From Paraphysomonas bandaiensis (lineage: Eukaryota; Chrysophyceae), in contig CBFFRP010000217.1 in the NCBI GenBank assembly GCA_965644295.1, positions 186,001 to 250,000 of the forward strand: a stretch of 64,000 nucleotides of DNA. Direction: 5' to 3'. The notes beneath the pieces were generated by a model. That model was not told the DNA's origin. It made no database searches and saw only the letters and a list, made by a program, of their open reading frames with translations. The position numbers and the translations under genes are program-made. The number at the start of each line of letters is the position of its first letter. Position 1 is the stretch's first letter. Shown piece after piece: positions 1-12,400 of the stretch.

Positions 1-3000
1 CTGTGCAGAAGAATACTCGATGTCCCGTCATGCTCCTGGCTGCTGCTGATGCTGTATGCTGCCCCCCACACACTCACCTTAAAGTTATTAGAAGAAGTGT
101 GTATGTGATGCGTTATTTGGATTATACTAACTTTGTTATAGCTTGTGACTATATTTTCCGCTGCTCGCAAACTCCCGAAGGGGCTTGGCGTTAGAGGGTC
201 GAGGGGAAAAGCCCATCTCAGTCCCGATGATCACGCTTCTATTGTTCTGGCATGCAAGGAGGCTATCCGTCTCACACTGGTATTGTCAGGCAAGATTATT
301 GCACATCCATTGGAATCGAGGAGTCCTGTGTGGCTACTTGAGCTCAAGCTTCTAAGTGAGGAGGACGTAATGCAATGCGCCCTTTCGGTCAACTCTCTCT
401 TGTATGAGTTAGAAATTAACCCAAAGCGGATGCTTATCTCCCACGAAGTGTCGAATATTATATCTTCCTTAGGTGCGAGGTTGCAGCGGTTTGAGAAGAT
501 ATACATGCGACTTCACAAGTTAGATAAAGAACTGAAAGATCGTAACAAGGACCTTCTTAAAGCAAGGAGAGATTTCAGCTCTATGCTGTATGAGGTGGCC
601 CATGTCGGTAAGTAAATGCTACTATATCTATAACCTGCTCATGAAATAATCATCAGAAAATGAGGAACAACTAGATATCCCAATAGACTACTACTTGAAA
701 GAGAATGACGACATGAAATGGTTGTACGAGATTAAGGTCAAACGAAAAGCCGCTAAAGATAAAGTGCAAGATGAGTTCGTGTTGTGTCGCGGCCATTTTG
801 ATGTAACTTTTTCTTGCATCCGCTGTATGTGTATCCTGGTCTCTCGCGTGGTAGCAATGTACACGGGGTTACACCTAGATACGACTTCACTTGTTCCTCT
901 TGGCACTGACAGTACTCTCCCGAGCACTCGCAACGTCTCCGCAGCACTATATCCGACAATATACGGGGGCAATTCCTCTGCAGCTGACGGTAATGCCTCT
1001 CAGAAAGATGCTCTTGTGACTAGTTTGTTGCGGGAAGTTCCATGGGATAAACTGGCGAGTATTGCATACATTGAGCGGCGTGTCAGTGGTACTGTGTGTG
1101 CCCGGCTACTGGCCGCTACAGCATGTAAGCTGTCGGATATTTTACAGTGCAGACTTGTTCCATGGGCAAAGCGTGCGCTTGATGACATTGTTAATCTGCC
1201 CAGGTCCTCAATTTATATTATGTGATACTACTATATTTTTCGCATTCCCTGTGCATTATGTCTTTTATTAAGAATGAACTTTCAACTGCGAATTTTTAGG
1301 TGGTATCCAGTTATTGAAGACATTCCAGATGTTGAACTACCTGATTCTCCTAGGGGCGACATATTTGATTCCAATTTCGTGGATGATACTCCAAGAGAGT
1401 CGCCAACTGTGTTTTTCCGTCGCCCTATGACTGTAGATACACGTATTTCGACCGCCCTGGCCTTTTGGGCTTCTAGGGGAAACAGAGCGGTGTCCTCGCG
1501 TATGGCTAGTTGGAAGAATACTGTGGACGACGGATCAGATGAAAGTAGTTTGTGGTCTCAAGTGGTCGTCCTGGCCGAGAATAAAAGCGAGATCATTATG
1601 AACGCGGATGAGTACTACAATAAAACTGACCCGTCGCGCACATTTCGAGAAATGGATCTGAAAAACAAAGCGACTGTGCTACAAGAGTTGGATGTAGATA
1701 ACTCTGACAGTGACTCGGATAGTGAAAGTATGTCGGGGGATAGCTCAGTTGATGTCCCTCACTCTGAGGACGGCATATCATTGGAGCCTAGACATAATAA
1801 GGTTTTCAAACTAATGGTTAGAGATGATTATGCTATGGCAGTTCTTCATCTGTCAGCAACCGAATTTCCTGACGAAAATTCTGAGGAGTTTGATTTATAC
1901 AAAGACGGAAATAAAATATGCAAACAGTAAGTGTGATCGTTTTTTATTTATTGAGATAATTGTACCAATAGCGCCTATAATTGTGCGAGGTATATTCACG
2001 AGGAACTGTATGGTCATATGGATAAACTCTTAAAGTTCAGTCTTGAAGGGCCAGCTGGGGAGGAAATAAACAGGTTTAATCATCCACTTCAGATCGTCAC
2101 GTCGCTTATAGACCAGGACTGTTCTCGTAAACTTTCGACTGAACTTTGCTGTGTTCCACCCGCTTGTATGCGCTACTTGCTCTCTTGCTGTCAAGGGATT
2201 CGCCCTTGCGTCGTTGATATCGTTGTTCGCTCTGCGGCCATGAGCGTAGTCACCAGCGCACTGGGAGGTTCCTTTCCATGGTTCATTCATCCATCCGAAG
2301 CACCGTGCCATGAGCATGTATTGTCAAGTACTCAGTCCCGTCGACAGCAGCTGCAGCAGTCGGATATCAATTCTGTGCCTCACTTGAAGCTGTATCGATA
2401 TTGTGAATCTGTACTGGTTAAAGTAGTTGAGGAATTTGCTGAAACACTTTACTACAGCCGCCGGCAGGATTTCTTACCACTAGGGGAAAATGGAAGGTCT
2501 CATATCTCTAGAATATTGAGACTCTTTGCGGTTGTTGCTGACATTAATGACGAATTGATCAGGTAAAACACATTGGAAGTATGTGAAGTTAAATTAATTT
2601 TATTTCAGAAAGAACTTGGTGGCGAGTATGGAAAAGCGACTACAAGAAAAGGTAGTGAAAGATCAGTTTTGGCCTCCACTGACAGCACTTGGAACGGATG
2701 TCATGTGGCTTGCACCGTTTGTAGTACTCTGGCAGGTAAAATTTAATGTTTTCTTCTGTTGGCGCACTTGAATATATGGATTAGGGAGGTGTGTCTCGAT
2801 TAGTGTGGGCTTATAGGAAGTCACGACCGTGGAGAGGAGAGGAGGTAGACGACGAGCTCTTCGGAAACTCGGTGTACCGATGCAACAATGACATCTGCCG
2901 AAACTTCACTGCTCTGCTGGCAACGCTGTGCTCTGCAAATGATGATATATGTTTATCGATGGGAGACTATGCAACGGTGACGACCGAAGCCATGCTTACG

Positions 3001-5232
3001 GCATTACAGAACAGAGATAGACCACTTTGCCAGGTGATCTCTAACTTAGCGTGTGTGTGTAAAAAAGTGATATTTTTTCTCAGCAATTATTCCGACTGGC
3101 GACATGTATTGTAAATGCTGGAAAGACGCCAATGTTTTCTGGTGACAAGTTCACAACTACTGTTCCCTTTGACGCACCAGCCACATATTTCAGAATACTT
3201 TTCTTTCAAGTAAGATTCTACTTTTTATTGAACTGACATGATTGACATGTATTTCAGGAGGGGAATGCTCTTGACATTGCGTGTGAAATGCTTATTGATT
3301 CACATAATGACATATGGGGTATTGATCCTGCCAGAGACGAAAAACAGAAATCTCAACGTCATGGAGGTGCGCAGCACGGAGCCACAGAAAATAGTAAAAC
3401 TAATGAAAACAGCCTTCCTCAAATTGGTAATTGCCGCAAGAGAAATTCCGGCGCAGTGGAAACAATGCAAATTGACAGCGACGAGAAGCTACCTGCAATT
3501 GCTGGTGCTTCTCCGAGAATCGAGCAACAACAAGGTTTTAAATTATGTGAGGAGAGACCTGATGCATGTGAAGGAGTTCAGAAGGATGACAGCAGCGTAG
3601 ATGACGGCTGGAGTGAGGATGACGACGGAGATTACTCCGTCATGAAAGTAATCACTGAGTGGGACGAGAAGTTTGCAGAAGAGAAAGCCCGTGTGGCCAA
3701 GGACTTTGCATTATTTTCTCTGGAATGTATAGTAGAGCTGTGTGAAAGTCGATTAGAACTGCAGGACAGGGTGTATGAAAAGTCACCCGGTCTGTTTCAT
3801 TGTTTATATGGTATGTTATTGCACTGCTTTGCTCGCTGTATCTCCGTTGATATGCAGTTTAGGTTTACTGACCCCTAAAAAGCGAAACTTTGATAGAGAA
3901 ACTGACATCAAGTGTGACGTGATGGAATATACTATTGCGAGTGATGGCTCTCTTTCTCTTGGGAATTTTCGGCCACATATGGGTATTGTTGGTGCTACGG
4001 CCAAAGCAATTCGTGTTCTTGTTAGAAGGCATGCGAAGATTCGCACGCTCGTGCGCAATTCCGGCTGTGTAGTTGGTCTCATCGATGCTCTTGATATGTC
4101 GTACGCTATTGATGACAAAGTGCTTGGAATACATGTGGTAACGGCAATAGAGCAGTTAATTATAAGAAATGTCGAAGCATGGTAATCGAATCCTACTTTA
4201 AATTCTGCACTTGATATTATTCCACTTATATCAGGGATTTCGTAAAGAGTGCGGCTGGTATGAAGGGTCTCCTACAACTTTGCCACATGGGAAATGCTGC
4301 TGTTAGAATAATTGCGAGCACAGAAATTATATCTCGAATACATCCTGTACACGATCGTAGTATATATGCTGTAACTGAAGATGTACTGAACAACAATGGC
4401 CTCTCAACTATTATACGGATGCTCCATTCGAACAATGGAGGGGTTCAAACCAATGCATTGACTCTCCTGCGCTCATTATGTGTGAATAAGCTGGCATGTC
4501 GCCGAGCAGTACTGACTCCAGAATTTATTGCCGAGATTGCTGTGCTACTGTTCTCACCTGAAGTGTCTGTTGTTCGCGTGGCTTGTGAAGTTATGCTTGT
4601 TCTTGGCGCAGAAGATCAGTTCACGTTGCGCAAGCTTGTGGAGAGCATGGAAAGTAGTGTTGCGGTGTTGGAAGGATATGACACAGGGGTGCTGGACAGG
4701 TGCAATATTGCATATTTTCATTACGTATGAGTTACTTTTGTGTTCTACTATAGGTACACTAATGAAAATGGGACGGGAATGTCAATCTCTGCTCGTCTGA
4801 TGGATATTGTCAAGGGGGTGCTCTCAGTCCAACCGATAAGTGAAACAGCTTTCAAACGTAGCTGTAGTAGTCCTGGTAACATCGAAGAGTATCCAGAGAC
4901 TCTTGTTGCCATGTCTGACAGGTCAACATTGACTAATACGTTTTATACCACAGAGCGCATAACAGCAGAATTTTATGATGATCCCCGTCTAATACAAGAA
5001 CTTGTTTCCCTTTCAAATTTAGCTGCCAACGTCTTAGCAGGAATGACAGGTACGTCTATGAGAATGGTTATCCTCTTTGACCGTGTGTGCAGATAGTGAA
5101 GAGGCTAATTGGCCAGATGGTGGTGCTCCTCTACGACATACAATGAAAGCGTCAGGCTTACTTCCAGGAATAGGAGATTTGGAAGGAAGGAAGCCTAGTG
5201 ATGGAAATATATTAAATTATAAAGCGTACTAA
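1..5232 (+). CDS. Large helical-repeat (armadillo-like) protein, 5'-truncated
   Basis: Thirteen exons join without a frame break: 1-96, 142-607, 657-1203, 1300-1926, 1972-2562, 2609-2735, 2785-3033, 3084-3209, 3258-3810, 3863-4181, 4235-4699, 4754-5049 and 5093-5232. They give 1533 residues ending at TAA; the start lies left of the window. Introns are 45-100 nt, GT-AG. The C-terminal half (3863 to 5049) reads as successive amphipathic helix pairs of the armadillo/HEAT type. Acidic, serine-rich linkers lie near 1690-1770 and 3590-3660. A predicted coiled coil rich in K/R/D/E lies near 500-560. No signal peptide or membrane segment is visible in the part seen. I do not recognise the family. Weak resemblance to DNAJC13/RME-8-type or IP3-receptor RIH helical regions was considered but no diagnostic motif was found. 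That it is one gene is well supported; its function is unknown. Confidence 0.75.
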
Positions 5233-5673
5233 TTTCTAAATAATAGCGTTGTGTGAATAGCCGGTCATGTTGTCTCGTGCGTGTCAGTATTTTAATTTTA
5301 TGTGAGGTGTTGTGGCTTACATGCTACCTGGAATGTATTGTGTGTATTGTAAATTTGTAAATTATTAATTGCAGTCATTGTAAATTATTAATTTACTATG
5401 TAAATATAGCTGGCACTTGATTCGCAAAATATCTTCTGTACATTGAAATAGCATTCACATGACTACAATATACATACTCACCAGTGATAGGAGTTTTTCC
5501 AACAAACTATGCATATATTTTCGAATGTAGACCTAATATTACAATATATAAAACATAAATATATAATTCTATGATCCTATATACTATATAATAGCTTCTG
5601 TTAAGTCTGGAATGATATGCTCTTAAACGAGCTTCGTATAAATGCCGAAGTTATATGTCGACTGTTGAAATCA
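5233..5673. other. Convergent intergenic region
   Basis: AT-rich spacer between the ends of the convergent helical-repeat gene and the acetyltransferase gene. It holds runs such as repeated TGTAAATTATTAATT near 5345-5400. I see no ORF, RNA gene or mobile element in it. Confidence 0.6.
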
Positions 5674-6537
5674 CTATTCAGCAACAGCCCACATAACCTC
5701 TTCAAATTCCATGCATATCGAAAATCCGAGGCTTTTATAACATTTCACTGCTGCTAAATTATCGCTGGCGACGTTTAGTCCTATGTACTTGATATCATCT
5801 CGAATCAACCGCTGTACTAGTGCAGCAGTGACAGAAGTAGCTAGGCCACATTTTCTGTGCAGTGGATGCACCGCTATGTTTCCCAAAGCAGCCACCCGAT
5901 GACGCTTCGAGCAAACATGCACACCTGCGATTGCACATATGTTGCTATTTGTCGTTTCACACCGCCGAGCAGAACGAATACACAGCATGCATCCAGTAGA
6001 CAGCATGCGAGGATCAAACCAATTGTTAGGGTACGCAAGTGAATAAAATGCACTGACTTCCTCATGATCTGACGGTGACAAGGGCTCCACGGCACTGGTA
6101 TCAACACCCCACACTGCATCAGCATTTGACAAATAATACCGCTGATATGGTACTCTAGACTCGATAATATATCCGTGAAGACGTGTATGAAGAGCCTCCA
6201 CTAACCCCTCTGCTAGATGAGAGTGAAACCGCTGCGGCATATCAGACACATCAAACAGTTCGCTTCTGATGAGCCTCTCACCCCACTCGACACGTGACCC
6301 CAGAGCAACCAGAGTTGGTGGGTTGGATCCTGTGTAGAGTAATACGGTGAACTGTGTGTGTTGGTTGACAGATACAGATATCCATGAGGTGTGCGGCCAG
6401 AAGATATCGTCCAGATCGCCCATCTCATACAGGTGGATGTAGGGGCTGTCGCGCAGGAAGAAAGAGGCCAGATCATCCTGTGAGTGTATCTTATGGATAC
6501 ACATGCCCTCTGTCTCTACTGGAGCTGTGTATGACAT
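5674..6537 (-). CDS. GNAT-family N-acetyltransferase
   Basis: Single-exon, 287-residue protein. The C-terminal third carries GNAT signatures: motif A with a beta strand followed by an acetyl-CoA pyrophosphate loop of the R-K-C-G-L-A type (Q/RxxGxG/A class, around residue 228), then motif B ending in N-x-x-A-x-x-x-Y-x-x-L-G-F near residue 265. The N-terminal half is a divergent second GNAT-like lobe, as in FR47/glycine-N-acyltransferase-like proteins. It would transfer an acetyl or acyl group from CoA to an amine; the substrate cannot be told. No targeting peptide or membrane segment is evident, so a cytosolic location is likely. It ends convergently with the upstream helical-repeat gene. The intron-free structure stands out among intron-rich neighbours. 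Confidence 0.8.
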   Translation of the reverse strand: MSYTAPVETEGMCIHKIHSQDDLASFFLRDSPYIHLYEMGDLDDIFWPHTSWISVSVNQHTQFTVLLYTGSNPPTLVALGSRVEWGERLIRSELFDVSDMPQRFHSHLAEGLVEALHTRLHGYIIESRVPYQRYYLSNADAVWGVDTSAVEPLSPSDHEEVSAFYSLAYPNNWFDPRMLSTGCMLCIRSARRCETTNSNICAIAGVHVCSKRHRVAALGNIAVHPLHRKCGLATSVTAALVQRLIRDDIKYIGLNVASDNLAAVKCYKSLGFSICMEFEEVMWAVAE

Positions 6538-7104
6538 ATGTCAGATATCTGACTGCTAACACTCGTGCATTGAGCTCTTGTCTGCATCTCTAGCAGCACA
6601 GTGCATACATTACACGTACACAGTATAAGCACTCAGAATATAAAAACACAGGCTTTTAACAATCATCTATCGACTAATACCCCAAAATATTCTCTACAAA
6701 GTCGTTCAACTCCTAAATAAGTAGGTTTTTCAGGTCATAGAAAATCAGATTATCTACTAGATATTCGGATATCTTGACCTCACCAAATACTGCAGATAAT
6801 ACTACAGAGTTCTGTATTCGAATATCGTCACTCGCCAGTGAGTTGTTTTTGTGGTCCCGAACTCTCCACTTCATGTTCCGGTTTGACCGTCCGCGGATAC
6901 ATGATCTTCGTCAGTATGAATATCTGTGTAGGTGTGTGTAGGTGTGTGTAGGTGTGTGCAGGTGTGTGTATGTATCAAAATCAAATCAAATTTTTGGGTG
7001 ATTTCTGAGTGAGAAAGAGACGAGACGGAACAATCCAGCCATACGCTACCCGCCCAGCCCACATCCAGCCCACATCCACATCCACCACACTATCTGTCAA
7101 GAGA
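6538..7104. promoter_or_regulatory. Divergent intergenic region between GNAT and HSF genes
   Basis: Upstream region shared by two divergent genes. At about 6926-6972 there is a short tandem array of a ten-base unit (TAGGTGTGTG, about five imperfect copies). A second small array of CCAGCCCACATCCA-like units lies at 7040-7085, just before the HSF start. No other gene is visible. A promoter role is inferred from position only. Confidence 0.4.
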
Positions 7105-8399
7105 ATGATCGATGACAGTGTGGTTGATACAAATTCAAAGAGTGCTACATGTGTATTCGTGAAGAAGTTGTTTGATATGGTGGAGGGGTCGTCTGATGTC
7201 ATCTCATGGGTGGCAGAGGGAACGGTACGCATACATCCCTCTCATGTCCCTCTCATGTCCCTCATATATGATGACAGGCATTTGAAGTCAAGGATCCGAA
7301 GAGATTAGAGAGTGAAGTGCTGCCAGTGTTCTTCAGACACTGTCGCTTTCAGTCACTCGTCAGACAGCTTAACTTCTATGCGTTTAAGAAGGTCAGCAAA
7401 GAGAGGAGCTCGTGGGTCTATAGTCATGAGTACTTTCGACGTGATCGACCGGATCTGCTGGATAGAATGCGAAGAAAAACAAACAATCTCTGTGCGAAAC
7501 GGAATCGACGGGAGCGATCTTCCAAAAACAAGAAACGTCAATTCACTCCTTCCTCTATGTGCTCTTCGGACGACAGCTCAGAAGAGTCATGTGACAATGA
7601 GTATGCTATGACAAACACAACTTACCATTTGTTATCAATGAACCAACCCCGCCCCTCTGAAGGTGGATCATGGAACTCTCCTGGCGGGTATAACGGGTCG
7701 GGTAGTAGCTGCGACTCGGAAGAGCTTCATTCTGACGATGATGTGGACTATGAAGAGGTTTTAGGAAGCTGGGATACTGTGCATCACTTTTTTCTCAGTG
7801 GGTCGGCTGGACAGGAGAATTCAAGCTTGGGAGACCATGTGGGCAATAGCAACAGTGTGGTTCAGGTTTTACGGGCTAACGAAACGGATATGGACGCTAA
7901 AGAGTCAGCTCAGGCAGCATATCAGCAGCATCTTCTCAAGTTTTGTCTTTCACGAAACCCCTGGCAGGATACACAGGCGCTGTTTGCGGATATTCATGGA
8001 CTGTTATCTGACCACGCGGATATGACCAGCGAGCTAAATGCTTATGCCTCCGCACTGGCCCCTCCCCCCACTCGCCCCGCGCTGTCGACCTTGCTCTCCG
8101 CTTGTGTACAATTGGAGGCTCAGTCCACTGTGAAAGAAGAATCTACATCTACTGATAAGTCTACTAAGTTTTCCCCTCTTACAAATGGCACCTCTGGCGA
8201 GTCGACCATTCCTTGTATTTTGCAAGCTAACGAAATTACCCTAGTTCGCACATTTATTGCCTTCGCCCTTGCCTGCCTGCATGACGCTTGCCATAGTGAA
8301 TTGGTTGTCGTGTCTCCCGAGGTATCAGAAGGTGCATTTAAGTCCGTCCTTGGTATGTGCGTTGATAACTGGTCCAGCTATGCGAAGATTTGCACCTAG
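7105..8399 (+). CDS. Heat shock factor-type transcription factor
   Basis: Two exons, 7105-7224 and 7278-8399, join in phase 0 across a 53 nt GT-AG intron and give about 413 residues. The ATG at 7105 is the first in frame before the DNA-binding domain. Residues 15-110 form an HSF domain: F-V-x-K-L-F-x-M-V, W-V-x-E-G-x-A-F, and the recognition-helix block with S-L-V-R-Q-L-N-F-Y-A-F-K-K. The intron sits inside this domain, a common position in HSF genes. A basic cluster follows (likely nuclear signal, about residues 100-130), then a long acidic/serine-rich tail. I do not see a clear HR-A/B leucine-zipper trimerisation region, so this may be one of the expanded short HSFs of protists rather than a classical HSF1. 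Confidence 0.88.
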
Positions 8400-8870
8400 T
8401 ATGCGACAAAACAACTATTTCAGTCATTATCTAGTAGTGTTGGGTGTGACATAGTACGCCATGGCACCTACACTGCTATGTACGTTTCAAAATATATCAT
8501 TGCATACATGTTTTTCTATATTGATGTTATTAATATTGCCGGAATCACTGGCCATTGTCATTCGTTTGAGTAATGATATTGCCAATGGGCTTGTAGTTGT
8601 AGTGGATTGTTATTGATACAAGTATTTATTTAGTGCCTATTTGAATATGAACGAAATCGGTAAGAGTAAGTTATGGCACAATTTTGATTTCAATATCAGC
8701 TATCTATGGTTTCATGTTGGAATGCATTATCTCAGTGAGAATCAGGACTGCGTATCAATTAATTGACGCAGGTTGTAGTTTTTACTTGTTGTCTCAATTT
8801 CAATTATTGCAATTATTTAGTGTTAACATACACTAGCTGTAAATATATAGCTACCTCTACGGTCATTTCA
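8400..8870. other. Intergenic region
   Basis: AT-rich sequence downstream of the HSF gene. I see no supported gene or repeat here. Confidence 0.5.
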
Positions 8871-8874
8871 TTCC

Positions 8875-9150
8875 AGAGGCGACGACTCATTCGTATAAAC
8901 ATGAGTAGCTCTTAAATGTCGAGGAGTCAAGATCTTGCGCAAACCCGTCATATCAATCATAGCTCTACTGAACAACCTTTCAACCTTATTGGTTGTGGCA
9001 TTCAAGTGCTTCATGTTGCGGTAACGAGATTGCTGGTTAAGTCTTTCTCGCTTCCGCTACCTGCTACCATCAATCAAACGTTGCGCTGCGTCTGCCACAT
9101 TGAATCTTCACGACTGCCTTTTAGAAAGCAGCGTTATGAATAATAGTAGC
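8875..9150 (-). pseudogene. hAT transposase C-terminal relic
   Basis: On the minus strand the sequence reads A-A-Q-R-L-I-D-G-S-R, then about 30 residues later K-V-E-R-L-F-S-R-A. The latter is the hallmark of the hAT C-terminal dimerisation domain. In-frame stops interrupt it (for example between the two motifs), so it is dead. The DNA is recognisably related to the plus-strand relic at 52070-52325, including a shared core around the Q-R-L-I-D-G codons. No terminal repeats or target duplication are visible. Confidence 0.6.
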
Positions 9151-9414
9151 ACTGTCGCCCAGATGACGCTCGACAATCGGGTGCCTTATGATGAGATCAT
9201 CAAACAATGTACAAACGTCGTGGAGATCAAGCTTGTGTTCGCCTTACTTCTGTAATTGTAAGGACACTAGTTGAAACAATTCCAATTCCGACAAAACCAC
9301 TGATAGTGCCGGTCACATCATCATTAGAAGACTAATAACTTAGGTAAAATAATGCAACGTCTCAAAATAAATATTGGGCGCACTTCTAACAGAAGTACGA
9401 TATTTAATACCTAC
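9151..9414. other. Intergenic region downstream of CNG gene
   Basis: Spacer between the hAT relic and the 3' end of the channel gene. I see nothing else in it. Confidence 0.5.
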
Positions 9415-12400
9415 CTACTGCTGAATACTGTGCATTCCTCTTAGAATAACACTGACAAGCTCATCGATATCAACATCACCGCTTCCATCCTTGTCGGCAA
9501 CAGCAATCATAGCGTCCACTTCTTCCCATGACTTTTCAATTCCAAGATTGATGAGAGATTGAAATAACTCTTTCCTGTCAATTGATCCTGATCGGTTGGT
9601 GTCAATGAAAGAGAACAAATCTAGTATTCTTTCTTTGAGATACTTCGCCCGCTCATCAGAATATATATCGTCGTTCTCTTCGTCTGAACCCCCACTTTCA
9701 GACTTGTCCTCGCTTTCTCTATCACCATAAGAATCAACCCTTTGCGCTTCGAAATGATTCCTGATGTTCTCGGAAAAACTTGCTCTGAATTCAGAGGACT
9801 TACGATAATGTGTACGGTCGTAAGCCTTTAGCGCATCAAGCCATCGTGAATACGGAGCGCCATAACGTCTAGTGGTACCACTGCTAATAGTTATATCCTC
9901 ATAGAAAGAATCTGCGGAAACTGAGCGCTGCATATCGTTTACTGTAGAATACTTGGCGTCTTTGCTGTCTGCGGAGGAAGCTGTCGATATAGAGCTGATT
10001 AAGTTTTCTAATACTAGTACACTGATGGCGTTCAGGACTTTGGCTGATTTTCCTTCAATATCATTCTTGAGAGGTGCTGGCGGGAGTTTTGGAACATATT
10101 GGTGCCCTTTAACTTCACTGAAAAGTGATAGAATAAAGTTATATCGCTCAGAAAACGTCATCCTTCCAAATACAGTCCATAAATCTCCGTCAGAAAAGTA
10201 ATATGATTCGGTGTACTCCTCTGCCACTGCGGTGTCTACTCGTATCCCGAGCTTAGACAACAAGCAAAATTCACCGAATTGATAACCAGCCTGGTGAAGA
10301 TCACCCATTCTCTCATGTTTTAACTTTAGCAACATTAAAGCTCCAATGTCGTGGCCTTCTACAGAAGAGTCTTTGGCTAACTTCACCGATACACAACCGG
10401 ACAAAACAAAGAAAACCGAAGCACCAGGATCCGACTCGGAGTAGACATTGGTGGATGGAAGAAGCATCTATAAACTCTAGTTATATCAAAATGCATATTA
10501 TAGAAAAGAATACCTGTGGCTTTAGTATTCCAGCTATTGCATTGCGCAGATCTGGCCGAATGCTCTTAAGTAGCGGGACAGTGTTCATGACATCTTTATT
10601 GAACTCCCATGCTATCGATTCTGCAAGAGGGGTAGATAAAAGTCGTGACAAGGACCCTCTATCATCACCCGTACTTCGGTACCTATTCCAAAGGGTGTGA
10701 TAATGACAACTGATTCTATCTCGAAGGTCTTGAGGGAGGTTTCGGTAATTCATGTATCTATCAATGGTTCGAAGTTTCTCGCTGAAGGAAGCTGATCCAG
10801 ACTTGTCACCAATCTTCAAATATGTCATCATTTGCCCACACAAATTGGCCGCCATACACGCAGCTGTGATAGCAACCACTATTTCATTCAGCACCTCGGC
10901 ATTAGTAAATGGAGCAATATCCCCTGTAAAATATTAAATACCATTTTAGAAGTCGAACCCAATTCCTTACCATACCCAACAGATGTCAAAACTTGTACGA
11001 TGAAATAGAGCGACCTTTCGTAGCAGATGAGAGCAGTGCTGCTGCAAACGTTGTGCTTTCCTTTGCTGTCATCAAACTTTGCATAGCCGTATTCGATTAC
11101 CCATGTTGTCCTATAGTTGTCCTCAATATAGCGATGAGTACAGAAGTACATACATGCCAACAAATGGGTGGCAACTACATATGAAAGCAGACTCCACACA
11201 ACCCTCATTGTTTGCTTATAAAAAGTTAGACCACGATCTTTCATATGGCTTTCAACCTATTAATCAAAAGCCAATGTCAACAAAATCATTTCACTTCAAA
11301 GCAAACAAACCATTGATACTCTTTCGAATAAGTTTCCTAGGCGCAGTAAATGAATCAATCGTAAAGCAAATATATTCCCAAACTCAATATCGCTGGCAAG
11401 AACCAGCATCTCCATTGGAATACTTCCTAGCACATCATACATCAAACTTGCCGAGCTTTTGTACAGCTGTCCTGGATATGGCGTTTCATGAAGCGAAACT
11501 GGAAACAAGTAAAGACGAAAGAGGAGCTCAAGTATGCATAATCCATCCACAACAAAATCAATGAACATGTAGTATTGTTGGTACTCCTCGACATGCTCAC
11601 CAAACATATACGTAATTTCAAATGTTATCACAAATGAGTAATATAACAGTGCAAGAAGGCCAAAAATGTCAACACATAATTTGAAAGTTCCATGACTATT
11701 AGCCAATTTTTGCCAAATATTAGGTGTTACATCTGCATCTAGAGAGCCCACAAGTTTGGATAATTTGGTTCCTTGGTTTTTCACTGCACTAAGATTTTTC
11801 GTAACTGCAGCGTTGCGCCTTGCGTTTGCTTGTTGCAACCTGACAGCAAAGGTCATGCAGTGTTATTCAGTCATCAGGGACGCCAATACACCGTCCTACC
11901 GGTACAGAGCTTGTATAGTGGCATCGGCATCAAAGTCACAGTCTCTGAGCTCGCCATCCAGATCTTCTTTACACAATGAGTAGCATACGCACAGAGTAAG
12001 TGCTATAGCCGAGGCAGTGCGCCTGCTGCGGAACACAAGACCAGTTTCCCCAAAGAAGCGACCATTCTGCTTATGAAAATAACCTGCAATATGTAAAAGC
12101 TTTGGCAGCTTACCTGAAGCTGAGCATACACTGTTTGTCGATCTGCGCTCGTAATCTGTAAAAAAATCAGGCATATGACCAAGACCTAGGTCCGGTACCT
12201 CAACAACGCCACTGTCTATGAAAAACATCTTGTCTCCTAAATCTCCGCTACTGATTATTACATCTTCTGGAGCGTATATTCCCTGTTTGAGCTTCATGCA
12301 CAGCTTTGCCAATATATCATCCGGACAGAAATCAAACAACTGACACCCCTTAAAAAATTTCACTTTTATTTGGACATGTGCGGCCACCTGACAAGAAATG

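Noticed and set aside
9953-10201. Plus-strand ORFs within the CNG gene region (also 11079-11564, 14781-15005)
   Set aside because: Antisense shadows of well-supported coding exons.
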